Positions 53,730-63,007 of a stretch of DNA of 64,000 bases are shown here, one piece after another. This stretch comes from Thermoplasmata archaeon. Its GTDB lineage: Archaea > Thermoplasmatota > Thermoplasmata > Methanomassiliicoccales > Methanomethylophilaceae. The stretch spans positions 1 to 64,000 of the forward strand of contig SUTB01000001.1 in assembly GCA_015063125.1 (NCBI GenBank), written 5' to 3'. The stretch's first letter is position 1. Each line of letters begins with the position of its first letter. The notes beneath the pieces were generated by a model, which was not told the DNA's origin, made no database searches, and saw nothing but the letters and a program-made list of their open reading frames with translations. A program made the position numbers and the translations under genes.

Positions 53730-54959
53730 TTACAACCTTTGTCCGAACAGATATGTGGGTCTGCAATCGGTGACCTCGATGTCGACGAAGGTTCCGAGCG
53801 GGATGTCCTCCCTGATGACTACTGGACGGTAATACTCGGTGCGGACTATGGTTCCCTCCTTGCCCACTTCTGTCGCTAAAGCTCTGAATCTCTGACCGAT
53901 GAGCCTTTTGTTCACTTCGTACTCCACTGAATTCTTCAGCTCTGTCAGTTCGGTGGATCTCTCTTTGAGTATTCTGCCGTGGAGCTGTTCCATGGAGGCA
54001 GCTTCGGTACCCGGTCTCGATGAGAATCTCGTGATGTTGAGGGTATCTGCGTGAAGATCCTTTATGAGCATCTTGGTCTTCTCATGATCCTCATCAGTCT
54101 CTCCGGGGAAGCCGGTTATGATATCTGTGGCGATGCTGATTTCTGGTATGCTGGCACGTAGGGTGTCAACCAATTCCATGAACGTCTCTGCGGTGTATCC
54201 TCTGTGCATGTTCTTGAGCACAGTATCGCTTCCGCTCTGAACCGGGATATGCAGGAATCTGTACATCCTGCTGTCATCCATAGTCTCTATGAGGCCGTCG
54301 ACGATCTTCTTCAGATGGTTGGGGTTCATCATGCCTATGCGCACCCTGTAATCTCCATCTTTCTGTAGCATCGAACGAATCAACGAAGGCAGATCAGTCT
54401 TACTGTCCGCACCATAGCAGGCGGTGTCCTGAGCGGTTATGAGGACCTCCTTGGCTCCGTCATCAATGAATCTGTTGAATTCCGAAACAAGCTCATTCTC
54501 AGGGTAGCTCTGAAGCCTCCCTCTCGCGAACTTGGTGATGCAATAAGTGCAATTGCCCAAGCATCCCTGAGCTATCGGCAGAATGGCATCCGTCCCTTCA
54601 TGCACTGCAAGAGGAGGCCCGGCTATTCCGTATCTGTCAGCGACCTCCTTGGCGAAACGATGGTAGTCAGAAGGCGCCAGAACGATGGATTCTGGAAGGC
54701 GTATCTCGACCCTCTTGGGCTGAACCTTAGCCATGCATCCGGTGACGATGACCTCCTTCTTCATCTTCTTGAGCTCGGAGATCCTCGAGAGCATGTGCTT
54801 CTCGGTGGTCTCTACAACTGTGCAGGTATTCAGGATGACTATGTCCGCGTCTTCCGGCGAGGATGCCTCCTGGTAACCCATGGACGCCATGTCGCGGGAG
54901 AGCTTGCGCCCTTCCCCGTAGTTCATCGTACAGCCGTACGATTCAACGTAGTACTTCAT
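53730..54959 (-). CDS. tRNA methylthiotransferase (MtaB/CDKAL1 type)
   Basis: A 409-residue radical SAM enzyme. The N-terminal UPF0004 domain has its three cluster cysteines in SYGCTMNYGE, LNTCTVVE and VTGCMAK. The radical SAM site is GCLGNCTYC (near residue 131). A TRAM domain closes the chain (about 350-409). It adds a methylthio group to threonylcarbamoyl-adenosine 37 of tRNAs, the base made by KEOPS (Pcc1 is at 32091-32330). The ATG at 54959 shares a base with the aIF2beta stop. It ends in TAA. Confidence 0.9.
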   Translation of the reverse strand: MKYYVESYGCTMNYGEGRKLSRDMASMGYQEASSPEDADIVILNTCTVVETTEKHMLSRISELKKMKKEVIVTGCMAKVQPKRVEIRLPESIVLAPSDYHRFAKEVADRYGIAGPPLAVHEGTDAILPIAQGCLGNCTYCITKFARGRLQSYPENELVSEFNRFIDDGAKEVLITAQDTACYGADSKTDLPSLIRSMLQKDGDYRVRIGMMNPNHLKKIVDGLIETMDDSRMYRFLHIPVQSGSDTVLKNMHRGYTAETFMELVDTLRASIPEISIATDIITGFPGETDEDHEKTKMLIKDLHADTLNITRFSSRPGTEAASMEQLHGRILKERSTELTELKNSVEYEVNKRLIGQRFRALATEVGKEGTIVRTEYYRPVVIREDIPLGTFVDIEVTDCRPTYLFGQRL

Positions 54960-55594
54960 CAGCGGGTGCAGGGCTCGGTGGTGGGGACTGCGAAAGCGGT
55001 CTTGGCCGAGATCTTGGTGATCTTCGCGTGGACCGTTGCGCCCTTGACTGTTCCGGGAACGACGACCAGGTAGTCGAAGACCTTTCCGACCCCATCGCCC
55101 TTCTTTCCAACATCGGAGATTGTGACCTCGATGATGTCGCCTTCCCTGATGGTGTTGGCGGTGTCGGCCTTGACGGATTTCCTGACGGTGATGGGCCTGC
55201 GTGCACCGCATGCCTCGCACTCGAGCATCAGTGTCCTTCCGTCCTTGGTCATCTTGGTGTCGGGCAGGCCGCACTCGGAACATATAACATAGGTCTCGGT
55301 GTACATTTGGATCTTGTCGTTGATCTGCTGGGGACCGATCTTGGCTTTGAAAACAGCCCTGCGTCCCTCAATGTTTCCGGGGGTTCCCAGTTCCTTGAGC
55401 ATGAACTGGAGCAGGTGCTGGGGATCCCTCCTCAGCTTGTCGGTGATATCGATGAAGTTCCTCAGAACTGTGATCTTTCCCTCTTGGAGGACATCCATCT
55501 CAGGGAGTTCGAACCTCTCGTGGTTCTCGATCGTCTCAGGACAGGCAATTTTTGCTCTGTCGAGCAATGCCAAGTAATCATCGTCTCCGGCCAT
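54959..55594 (-). CDS. eif2b: Translation initiation factor aIF2 subunit beta with TRAM domain
   Basis: A 211-residue protein. Residues 1 to about 135 are normal aIF2beta: FELPEMDVLQEGKITVLRNF, the helical core RRDPQHLLQFMLKELGT, and the zinc ribbon (VICSECGLPDT, LECEACGARRP). Residues about 145-205 form an added TRAM domain (REGDIIEVTISDVGKKGDG, then TVKGATVHAKITKI) as in several euryarchaea. The start is MAGDDDYLALL (55594). The TRAM domain may add RNA binding. TATA-like CTTTATAAG lies near 55632 on the minus strand. Confidence 0.92.
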   Translation of the reverse strand: MAGDDDYLALLDRAKIACPETIENHERFELPEMDVLQEGKITVLRNFIDITDKLRRDPQHLLQFMLKELGTPGNIEGRRAVFKAKIGPQQINDKIQMYTETYVICSECGLPDTKMTKDGRTLMLECEACGARRPITVRKSVKADTANTIREGDIIEVTISDVGKKGDGVGKVFDYLVVVPGTVKGATVHAKITKISAKTAFAVPTTEPCTR

Positions 55595-55800
55595 GTTATA
55601 CACCTTGGGTTGGGCTATTGGGGGTTTACTTATAAAGGTTTACATACGCGCGCGTCTGAGCTATATGAGTCGAAATATCGCGAATCCTCATCGTTTTTTG
55701 CTCTGAAACGGCGGACTTTGAAGAGAGTATGTGCGAACTTTCCTATCCACCCCTCCCCAAATATTTTAGATAGGAGCGACATTGGGGCGTGAGTGAGATT

Positions 55801-57678
55801 ATGGGTGACCAAAAGGACATTACCGATATGAGTTTCGAAGAGTTCTTTTCCGAGTCCAAGACCAAGGCGGAAAGAGAGGCCAACAGGAAGGCTGAAGCAG
55901 TCAAGAAGGCCAATCCTGAGGCCGTGCCTGCGACTGGACGCGGATTCATCGGATCCGGTCCGAAGATCAACTTCAACAACGGCAAGTTCTTGCTTTACGT
56001 CCCCAGATACAAAGGTCTAGAGAACGATCGCTTCAACGTTGCGGTGGAGTTCGGGGACAACGTCATCCCGATGCACCGCCTCGAGTCGGTCAAACAGGGA
56101 GGGGGAAGAGTCACACGCCCTTCGACAGTGGATCTCACTCCTGCCGAGGTCACTCCCATGGACGACTTCACCATAACCATCGACGGCGAGAAGGCGTTCG
56201 TCAACAAGGCCCACCCCATCTCATTCTACAACAGCGTCGGATCCCCGGTCGTCAGGCCGATGGGAGAGGTCACCGCAGTGGCCAGGGCCGGTGCTGAACT
56301 GAAGCTGTTCAAGACGGAGCTCCTGGAGAGCACCGTGAAGAACGGTCTGTCCATCTTCAAGCTCAATGTTCTGGTGTCCGGTACCGCCAAGGTCGAGGGC
56401 ATTTCCGAGGTGCCTCCAGAGGAGGAGGTCAAGGAGGTTCCCAAACCGGAACCCGAGCCTGAGGTCAAGGAGGTTCCCAAGAAGAAGCCCTCCAAGAAGG
56501 CAGCCAAGGGAGAGTTCACCTTGTCGCAGCCATCGGCCGATGCCGATGTCATCTACGACGGGGAGAGGCTTCCTCTGTACGCTGAGAAACCGATCATGTC
56601 CGTATCTGTCACCGGATGCGAGCCTTCCGAATGCATCGTCCGTGCCGTGGGCAAGGACGGGGAGATCCTGAACACGTCCGCAGCCGCGCAGATGTATGTG
56701 GACACCGGCAAGTATGGTGGCCCCGTGGCGGTCACATTGGAGAAAGGCAGCAAGAAGCTCGCTTCGTCCAAATACTTCATCATCCCCGGGTTCAGCTGCC
56801 AGTATGCTGGAAAGGGAGACATCACAGACGATCTGCAGGTGTCCTACAACGTGTTCGGTGAGAAGGGAACCAAGGATGTATCCTCGGAGGACCCGTACAC
56901 CTTCACATACGACGGAATGACCTTCAAGGTCGTCTGGTGCGTGCCCTACGTCACATATGACATCGGTAACGGTCCACAGCCCTTCGACACCGTGGACGTG
57001 GATGTCCTGGAGCTCAAGGACAAGATGACGGTCACAGTGCGCGGAGCTAGGAAGAAGGCAGTCTTCTTCGGAGGCGTCACAGGAAAGAAGAAGGACGTGA
57101 CCCCTGACTGGGAAGAGGAGAGCTACGACATCGATCTCCAGCCCATCATCGATGAGGTCATGGCGGCACCGTCGTCCACCTTCTGCTTCTACATCACGGT
57201 CAATTCCTTCCCCAACAGGAAGTTCATGACCATCAAGAACCCCGTAAGGATCAGCGCCAAATTCGAGGAGGGCAACATCGTAGCCGAGCTCGACCCCTCC
57301 GTCAAGGACTGCGTATGCCGTCTCTACAAGATCGACAAGTCGGTCCAAGAGGTGCCCATAACATTGGATAATCCTAATGTGCCAGTATCTCAGGATGTAA
57401 TCGAGGCCGAGGTCATCGAGATGTACAAGGGACAGCCTCGTACGACCATAGTCGTCATGGTTCGCACACTGCCCTTCCTGATCAAGGATTCGATGGGCGA
57501 CAAGTGGATGTACGTCTCCAAGGACAAGCGCATCCCACTCCCCGGAGAGCTCTACAAGGACGGACAGCCCGACACCGCCGCCATCAGGTCATGGCATGAG
57601 AGGATCGTCAGGATGAACCCCGAGCTCAAGGGCGTGACGTCCGAGATGATATTGAAGGCCTTCAAGGACTTCGAATGA
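55801..57678 (+). CDS. Large conserved-looking protein of unknown function
   Basis: 625 residues, soluble, no signal peptide. Parts: a charged N-terminus (residues 1-45, many Lys/Glu), a beta-rich region to about 200, a Pro/Glu/Lys hinge (PPEEEVKEVPKPEPEPEVKE), then a long beta-rich region with Ig-like spacing, and a helical C-terminus (WHERIVRMNPELKGVTSEM). It looks like a multi-domain scaffold or binding protein. I recognise no family. The start is the ATG at 55801; GTG at 55789 would add four residues. A short GGGGG/CCCCC hairpin follows at 57686-57698. Confidence 0.6.
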   Translation: MGDQKDITDMSFEEFFSESKTKAEREANRKAEAVKKANPEAVPATGRGFIGSGPKINFNNGKFLLYVPRYKGLENDRFNVAVEFGDNVIPMHRLESVKQGGGRVTRPSTVDLTPAEVTPMDDFTITIDGEKAFVNKAHPISFYNSVGSPVVRPMGEVTAVARAGAELKLFKTELLESTVKNGLSIFKLNVLVSGTAKVEGISEVPPEEEVKEVPKPEPEPEVKEVPKKKPSKKAAKGEFTLSQPSADADVIYDGERLPLYAEKPIMSVSVTGCEPSECIVRAVGKDGEILNTSAAAQMYVDTGKYGGPVAVTLEKGSKKLASSKYFIIPGFSCQYAGKGDITDDLQVSYNVFGEKGTKDVSSEDPYTFTYDGMTFKVVWCVPYVTYDIGNGPQPFDTVDVDVLELKDKMTVTVRGARKKAVFFGGVTGKKKDVTPDWEEESYDIDLQPIIDEVMAAPSSTFCFYITVNSFPNRKFMTIKNPVRISAKFEEGNIVAELDPSVKDCVCRLYKIDKSVQEVPITLDNPNVPVSQDVIEAEVIEMYKGQPRTTIVVMVRTLPFLIKDSMGDKWMYVSKDKRIPLPGELYKDGQPDTAAIRSWHERIVRMNPELKGVTSEMILKAFKDFE

Positions 57679-57843
57679 AAACCACGGGGGATTCCCCCTC
57701 TTTTCTATTATATACACGCGACTTCACGCGTGCTACTTATTAAATACCACTTGTGGCTACGCAGATTGCTTTGAGTACATCCTATGGAGGATGACCAACG
57801 CACTCATGATCAATTGGAATCGCAAGGTTCTGAAGGTGAAATT

Positions 57844-58272
57844 ATGGGAAATGGCTTGTACACAGCAAGAAAAATGAAGACGGACCGTCAGAAGTTCCGC
57901 TGGTTAGACAGGGGATACAAGAAGAGGGTCCTCAAGCTCAGGGAGAAGTCCGATCCTCTCGAGGGATCCGCCCAGGGCCGTGGAATCGTACTGGAGAAAG
58001 TCGGAATCGAGGCTAAGCAGCCCAACTCCGCTATCCGTAAGTGCGTGAAAGTCCAGCTCATCAAGAACGGACGTCAGATCACAGCTTTCGCTGTGGGAGA
58101 CGGTGCTATCAACTTCATCGATGAGCACGACGAGGTTATGATCGAAGGTATCGGAGGAAGGATGGGTAGGTCCTACGGAGATATCCCCGGAGTCCGTTAC
58201 AAGGTTATCAAGGTCAACAACGTGTCCCTCGACGAAATGGTCAGGGGAAGGATCGACAAGCCTGTTAGGTGA
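57844..58272 (+). CDS. rps12: Ribosomal protein S12 (uS12)
   Basis: A 142-residue basic protein: [19 protein letters not shown] at the start, then [21 protein letters not shown] (decoding-site loop), [14 protein letters not shown]. It is the first gene of the S12-S7-EF2-EF1A-S10 operon. I start at the ATG of MGNGLY, seven bases after GGTGA; twenty upstream in-frame residues are not part of S12. A TATA-like TATTATATACA lies near 57707-57717, giving a leader of about 110 bases. Confidence 0.95.
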   Translation: MGNGLYTARKMKTDRQKFRWLDRGYKKRVLKLREKSDPLEGSAQGRGIVLEKVGIEAKQPNSAIRKCVKVQLIKNGRQITAFAVGDGAINFIDEHDEVMIEGIGGRMGRSYGDIPGVRYKVIKVNNVSLDEMVRGRIDKPVR

Positions 58273-58277
58273 TTACC

Positions 58278-58862
58278 ATGGCAGACGAGATCATCACACA
58301 GAAGGCCCTCATGTTCGGCAAGTACGACTCCACAGAGGTCGTCGTCAACGACGGAGGACTCGCAAAATACATCGACCTTACGCCCACCAACGTGCCCCAC
58401 TCCGGTGGAAAGCACGCCAACAGGTGGTTCGGAAAGTCCAAGCTCAGCATCGTCGAGAGGCTCATCAACAACATCATGAGGACCGAGAAGTACACCGGAA
58501 AGAAGATGAAGGCGTACAAGGCGGTCTCCCAGGCCTTCGACATCGTCGCAGCAAAGACCAAGAAGAACCCCATCCAGGTCCTCGTCGAGGCTCTGGAGAA
58601 CGCAGCACCCCGTGAGGAAGTCACAAGGCTGCAGTTCGGTGGAATCTCCGTGCCCAAGGCAGTGGATGTCTCTCCCCAGAGGAGGCTCGACATCGCCCTG
58701 CGCAACCTGAGCACAGGAGTCGTCAACGCTTCGTCCAAGAACAAGAAGCCCATCTACGAGTGCCTTGCAGACGAGATCATGCTCGCTGCCAAGGGTGACA
58801 TGACATCGTTCTCGGTCGCCAAGAAAGAGGAGATCGAGAGGGTCGCTCAGTCCGCTAGGTGA
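58278..58862 (+). CDS. rps7: Ribosomal protein S7 (uS7)
   Basis: A 194-residue protein that organises the 3' domain of 16S rRNA: HANRWFGKSKLSIVERLIN, KKNPIQVLVEALENAAPREE, VDVSPQRRLDIALRNL. The start is MADEIITQK (58278), five bases after the S12 stop. It ends in TGA, 18 bases before EF-2. Confidence 0.96.
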   Translation: MADEIITQKALMFGKYDSTEVVVNDGGLAKYIDLTPTNVPHSGGKHANRWFGKSKLSIVERLINNIMRTEKYTGKKMKAYKAVSQAFDIVAAKTKKNPIQVLVEALENAAPREEVTRLQFGGISVPKAVDVSPQRRLDIALRNLSTGVVNASSKNKKPIYECLADEIMLAAKGDMTSFSVAKKEEIERVAQSAR

Positions 58863-58880
58863 TTCTCCAGGTGAGTGAAC

Positions 58881-61166
58881 ATGGGACGCAGAGAAGACAA
58901 CGCAAAGAAAGCAGTAGAGCTGATGAAGGACCAGACCCTCATCAGGAACCTCGGAACTGCCGCTCATATCGACCACGGAAAGACAACCTTCTCCGACAAC
59001 CTGATCGCAGGAGCCGGAATGATGTCCTCCGAGACAGCAGGAGAGCAGCGTCTGCTCGACTACGATGAGCAGGAAGCAGCAAGGGGAATCACCATCAACG
59101 CAGCATCCGCTGCAATGGTCGTTCCTTACAGGGAGCCCAAGACGGGAGAGCTGAAGCACTACCTCGTTAACCTCATCGACACACCCGGACACGTCGACTT
59201 CGGTGGAGACGTTACCAGGGCAATGAGGGCACTGGACGGAGTATACATCCTCTGTTGTGCAGTCGAGGGAATCATGCCCCAGACAGAGACTGTCATCAGG
59301 CAGGCAATGAAGGAGCGTGTCAGACCCATGCTGTTCATCAACAAGGTCGACAGGGCCATCGTCGAGCAGCAGCTGACCCCCAAGATGATGATCGACAAGT
59401 TCTCGAAGATCATCACACAGTTCAACCAGAAGATCATGGACATCCTGCCCGCACCCCTCAACAAGGAGTGGCAGGTCAGCCTTCAGGACGGAACCGTCGC
59501 ACTGGGATCCGCCTACAACAACTGGGCAGTCTCAATCCCCTACCTCAGCAGGCCTGAGGTCAACAAGAGGGCCATGGACCTTTGTCCCGAACTGAAGGAC
59601 CAGCTCGCATCCAAGCCCTTCAATCTCAACACGGTCTTCGACCTGTGTGCTCAGGAGGGCGGACAGGAGAAGCTCGCCAAGATCATCCCCATCGCAGATG
59701 TCGCATTGGAGATGGCAATCAACCACATCCCCAACCCGACCGAGGCACAGAAGGTCCGTATCCCCACCATCTGGAAGGGAGACCTCAACTCCGATCTCGG
59801 AAAGCAGATGCTGAACTGCGACCCCAACGGAGAGGTCGCACTGATGGTCACCAAGATCATCATGGACAAGCAGGCTGGAGAGATCGCTATCGGAAGGCTG
59901 TTCTCTGGAACCGTCAAGAAGGGAATGACCCTTTATGTATCCGGAATGCCCGCACCCCAGCGTGTCCAGACCGTCGCACTGATGGTCGGAGCAGACAGGA
60001 CACCCATCGAAGAGTGTAAGGCCGGAAACATCGTCGCGGTCACCGGACTGAAGGACGCAATCGCAGGATCCACCGTGTCCACACTGAAGGACATGGAGCC
60101 CTTCGAGAAGATGACTCACTACTCCGAGCCCGTCATCACAAAGGCCATCGAGGCCAAGAGCATGGCGGACCTGCCCAAACTGGTCGAGGTTCTGAGGGTC
60201 ATCGCAAAGGCCGACCCCTCGCTGAGCATCGAGATCAACAACGAGACCGGGGAGCACCTCATGTCCGGAATGGGAGAGCTGCACCTCGAGATCACTGAGT
60301 ACAGGATCGTCAACGAACAGGGTGTCGACATCGTCTCCTCGCCTCCTATCGTGGTCTACCAGGAGTCCGTCAAGGGACCCAACCCGAACGAGTTCGAGGG
60401 TAAGTCACCCAACAAGCACAACAAGTTCTACTTCATCGTGGAGCCCCTCGAGGACGGCGTCAAAGAGGCCATTCGCAAGGGAGAGATCGACACAGAGGCC
60501 AAGATCAAGGATCCCAAGGAGCTCGCAAAGGTCCTCGTCGACTGCGGAATGGACGTCGACCAGGCCAAGGGAGTTGTCGGATTCAAGAACAACAATGTTC
60601 TGATCGACTGCACCAAGGGTATCCAGTACCTCCACGAGACAATGGAGCTCGTGAAGCAGGCCTTCGAAGAGGCCATGATGAGGGGACCTCTCGCAAACGA
60701 GAAGGTCGCCGGACTCAAAGTCAAACTCATGGATGCAAAACTCCACGAGGATACCATCCACAGAGGACCCGCTCAGATCATCCCTGCAGTCAGGGACGGT
60801 ATCTACGGAGCAATGTGCCAGGCAGGAAGAATCCTGCTCGAGCCCATGCAGAAGGTCTTCATCAGCGTTCCCCCGGATTACATGGGAGGCGCAGTCAACC
60901 TGATCAACCAGCGCCGCGGTACCATCCTCGAGATGGGACAGGACGGAGCAGACTCGACCGTGACAGCAATCTGTCCTGTCGCCGACATGTTCGGATTCTC
61001 ATCCGATATCCGTGGAAGCACACAGGGACGTGCGATCTGGTCGATCGAGAACGCTGGATTCGAAAAGCTCGTGCCCGAATTGCAGAAGAAAGTGGTCACA
61101 GAGATCAGGACCCGTAAGGGACTCAACCCTGAACCCTATGACGACAAGTATTACTCAGGGCTCTAA
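58881..61166 (+). CDS. fusA: Elongation factor EF-2
   Basis: A 761-residue translocase. G domain: AAHIDHGKTT (residues about 28-37), RGITINAASAAM, DTPGHVDF, NKVDRAI. Then domains II-V. The diphthamide loop reads KLHEDTIHRGPAQ; the histidine to be modified is codon 60759-60761 (residue 627). Dph6, the last enzyme of that pathway, is encoded at 9086-9814. The start is the ATG at 58881; the upstream GTG would add two residues. It ends in TAA. Confidence 0.97.
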   Translation: MGRREDNAKKAVELMKDQTLIRNLGTAAHIDHGKTTFSDNLIAGAGMMSSETAGEQRLLDYDEQEAARGITINAASAAMVVPYREPKTGELKHYLVNLIDTPGHVDFGGDVTRAMRALDGVYILCCAVEGIMPQTETVIRQAMKERVRPMLFINKVDRAIVEQQLTPKMMIDKFSKIITQFNQKIMDILPAPLNKEWQVSLQDGTVALGSAYNNWAVSIPYLSRPEVNKRAMDLCPELKDQLASKPFNLNTVFDLCAQEGGQEKLAKIIPIADVALEMAINHIPNPTEAQKVRIPTIWKGDLNSDLGKQMLNCDPNGEVALMVTKIIMDKQAGEIAIGRLFSGTVKKGMTLYVSGMPAPQRVQTVALMVGADRTPIEECKAGNIVAVTGLKDAIAGSTVSTLKDMEPFEKMTHYSEPVITKAIEAKSMADLPKLVEVLRVIAKADPSLSIEINNETGEHLMSGMGELHLEITEYRIVNEQGVDIVSSPPIVVYQESVKGPNPNEFEGKSPNKHNKFYFIVEPLEDGVKEAIRKGEIDTEAKIKDPKELAKVLVDCGMDVDQAKGVVGFKNNNVLIDCTKGIQYLHETMELVKQAFEEAMMRGPLANEKVAGLKVKLMDAKLHEDTIHRGPAQIIPAVRDGIYGAMCQAGRILLEPMQKVFISVPPDYMGGAVNLINQRRGTILEMGQDGADSTVTAICPVADMFGFSSDIRGSTQGRAIWSIENAGFEKLVPELQKKVVTEIRTRKGLNPEPYDDKYYSGL

Positions 61167-61223
61167 ACCTTTTAATATGAAACTAGTTTACGCATAAAAT
61201 AAGATTCCATTGGAGGAACAAAT

Positions 61224-62489
61224 ATGGCAGAGAAAGAACACATGAATCTGGTCATCATCGGACACGTCGACCACGGAAAATCCACCCTCACAGGAAGGAT
61301 CCTGCTCGAGACCGGTGCAATCGACCCCCACTTAGTCGAGAAGTACAAGAAAGAGGCAGAGGAGAAGGGAAAGGGATCCTTCTACTTCGCATGGGTCATG
61401 GACGGACTCAAAGAGGAGAGGGAGAGAGGAGTTACCATCGATGTCGCTCACAAGAAGTTCTACACAGACAAGTACTACTTCACCGTCATCGACGCTCCCG
61501 GACACCGTGACTTCGTCAAGAACATGATCACCGGAACATCCCAGGCAGATGCAGCAGTCATCACCTGTTCCGCTATCGAGGGACCCCAGGCTCAGACAAA
61601 GGAGCACGTCTTCCTCGCAACCACCCTCGGTGTCAAGCAGATCATCGTCGCCATCAACAAGATGGACGCTGTGAAGTACGACGAGGCCAAGTACAACGAG
61701 GCCAAAGAGGCAATGACCAAGCTGATGAAGATGGTCGGTGTCAAGACAGATGAGGTCCCCTTCATCCCCGTATCCGCATACGAGGGAGACAACGTCAAGA
61801 CCGCATCCCCCAACACCCCCTGGTACAAGGGACCCACACTCATCGCAGCACTCGACAACCTTAAGGTTCCCGAGAAGCACACAGAGAAGCCCCTCAGGCT
61901 GCCCGTTCAGGACGTCTACACTATCACCGGTATCGGAACCGTTCCTGTCGGACGTGTCGAGACTGGAGTTCTCAAGCCCAACATGGATGTCATCTTCAAC
62001 CCCTCCAACGTGAAGGGAAAGATCAAGACCATCGAGATGCACCACGAGCAGCTGCCCCAGGCACTGCCCGGAGACAACGTTGGATTCAACGTCGGTGGAG
62101 TCGCAAAGAACGACATCAAGAGGGGAGACGTCGCAGGACCTCTCGACAGCCCTCCGTCTGTTGCTAAGTCCTTCACAGCACAGATCGTCGTCCTGAACCA
62201 CCCCTCCGTCATCACAGTCGGATACACACCCGTGTTCCACTGCCACACCACCCAGACCGCATGCAGGTTCGTTGAGCTCATCAAGACCATCGACCCCAAG
62301 TCTGGACAGGCAAAGCAGGAGCACCCCGACTTCCTGAAGACCGGAGACATCGCAATCGTCAAGGTCGAGCCCACAAAGCCCATGGTCGTCGAGACCGCTA
62401 AGGACTTCCCGCCTCTCGGAAGGTTCGCCATCCGTGACATGGGACAGACCGTGGCTGCCGGAATGTGCATTGAAGTCCAAAAGGCTTGA
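61224..62489 (+). CDS. tuf: Elongation factor EF-1 alpha (aEF1A)
   Basis: A 421-residue GTPase that brings aminoacyl-tRNA to the ribosome: GHVDHGKST (residues 13-21), [22 protein letters not shown], and the domain II/III segments. GGAGG precedes the start by nine bases. The 57-base gap after EF-2 includes a TTTTAATATG stretch that may be an extra promoter. Confidence 0.97.
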   Translation: MAEKEHMNLVIIGHVDHGKSTLTGRILLETGAIDPHLVEKYKKEAEEKGKGSFYFAWVMDGLKEERERGVTIDVAHKKFYTDKYYFTVIDAPGHRDFVKNMITGTSQADAAVITCSAIEGPQAQTKEHVFLATTLGVKQIIVAINKMDAVKYDEAKYNEAKEAMTKLMKMVGVKTDEVPFIPVSAYEGDNVKTASPNTPWYKGPTLIAALDNLKVPEKHTEKPLRLPVQDVYTITGIGTVPVGRVETGVLKPNMDVIFNPSNVKGKIKTIEMHHEQLPQALPGDNVGFNVGGVAKNDIKRGDVAGPLDSPPSVAKSFTAQIVVLNHPSVITVGYTPVFHCHTTQTACRFVELIKTIDPKSGQAKQEHPDFLKTGDIAIVKVEPTKPMVVETAKDFPPLGRFAIRDMGQTVAAGMCIEVQKA

Positions 62490-62500
62490 AAGTGATTCCG

Positions 62501-62815
62501 ATGTCACAGCGCGCAAGAATCTCTCTCAGCGGAACCGACCCCGCAAAGGTCGACAGTGTCTGCGCCCAGATCAAGGGAATCTCCCAGAGGACTGGAGTGG
62601 ACATCCGCGGACCCGTCCCCCTTCCCACCAAGAAGCTGAAGGTTCCTTGCAGGAAGAGCCCCGACGGAGAGGGAAGCGAGACATGGGATCGCTGGGAAAT
62701 GCGCATTCACAAGAGGCTCATCGATCTGGATGCCGACGAGCGTGCCCTCAGGCAGCTCATGAGGATCCAGGTGCCCGATGGAGTCAACATTGAGATTGTG
62801 CTCCGCAGCGCTTGA
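62501..62815 (+). CDS. rps10: Ribosomal protein S10 (uS10)
   Basis: A 104-residue protein: [58 protein letters not shown] small-subunit protein, last gene of the operon. The start is MSQRARI (62501). A strong hairpin with a T-rich tail follows. Confidence 0.96.
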   Translation: MSQRARISLSGTDPAKVDSVCAQIKGISQRTGVDIRGPVPLPTKKLKVPCRKSPDGEGSETWDRWEMRIHKRLIDLDADERALRQLMRIQVPDGVNIEIVLRSA

Positions 62816-62830
62816 ACAACAAACCCTTAC

Positions 62831-62848
62831 GAGGGGGTTCGCCCCCTC
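62831..62848 (+). terminator. Terminator of the S12-S10 operon
   Basis: GAGGGGG / CCCCCTC capped by TTCG, 15 bases after the S10 stop, followed by ATTACCTTCTATTTTTCCC. Confidence 0.75.
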
Positions 62849-62934
62849 ATTACCTTCTATTTTTCCCTTTGATTTGACGTCTGGATGGGCTGACCATAAG
62901 GTTTATATCCATTATTCAAATAGGGGGGATTACT

Positions 62935-63007
62935 GGGCAGTTAGATCAGCTGGAAGATCGCCTGCTTTGCAAGCAGGAGGTCGTGGGTTCAAATCCCACA
63001 CTGTCCA
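62935..63007 (+). tRNA. tRNA-Ala (TGC)
   Basis: The acceptor GGGCAGT pairs with ACTGTCC, with A73. The anticodon stem CCTGC/GCAGG holds loop TTTGCAA, anticodon TGC. T loop TTCAAAT. CCA is not encoded (CTT follows), unlike the other three tRNAs in the window. TATA-like TTTATATCC lies 26-34 bases upstream. Confidence 0.95.

Noticed and set aside
53620-53832. Short plus-strand frame reading MMMVVPSGFEPESPAPK
   Set aside because: It is the usual false ORF across a tRNA gene (antisense of tRNA-Gln).
56221-57348. 375-codon minus-strand frame opposite the 625-residue protein
   Set aside because: Shadow frame with repetitive LGL/DVD composition and no ribosome site.
61332-62516. 394-codon minus-strand frame opposite EF-1 alpha
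   Set aside because: Same codon-bias artefact; composition is Asp/Leu/Cys-rich and unlike a protein.
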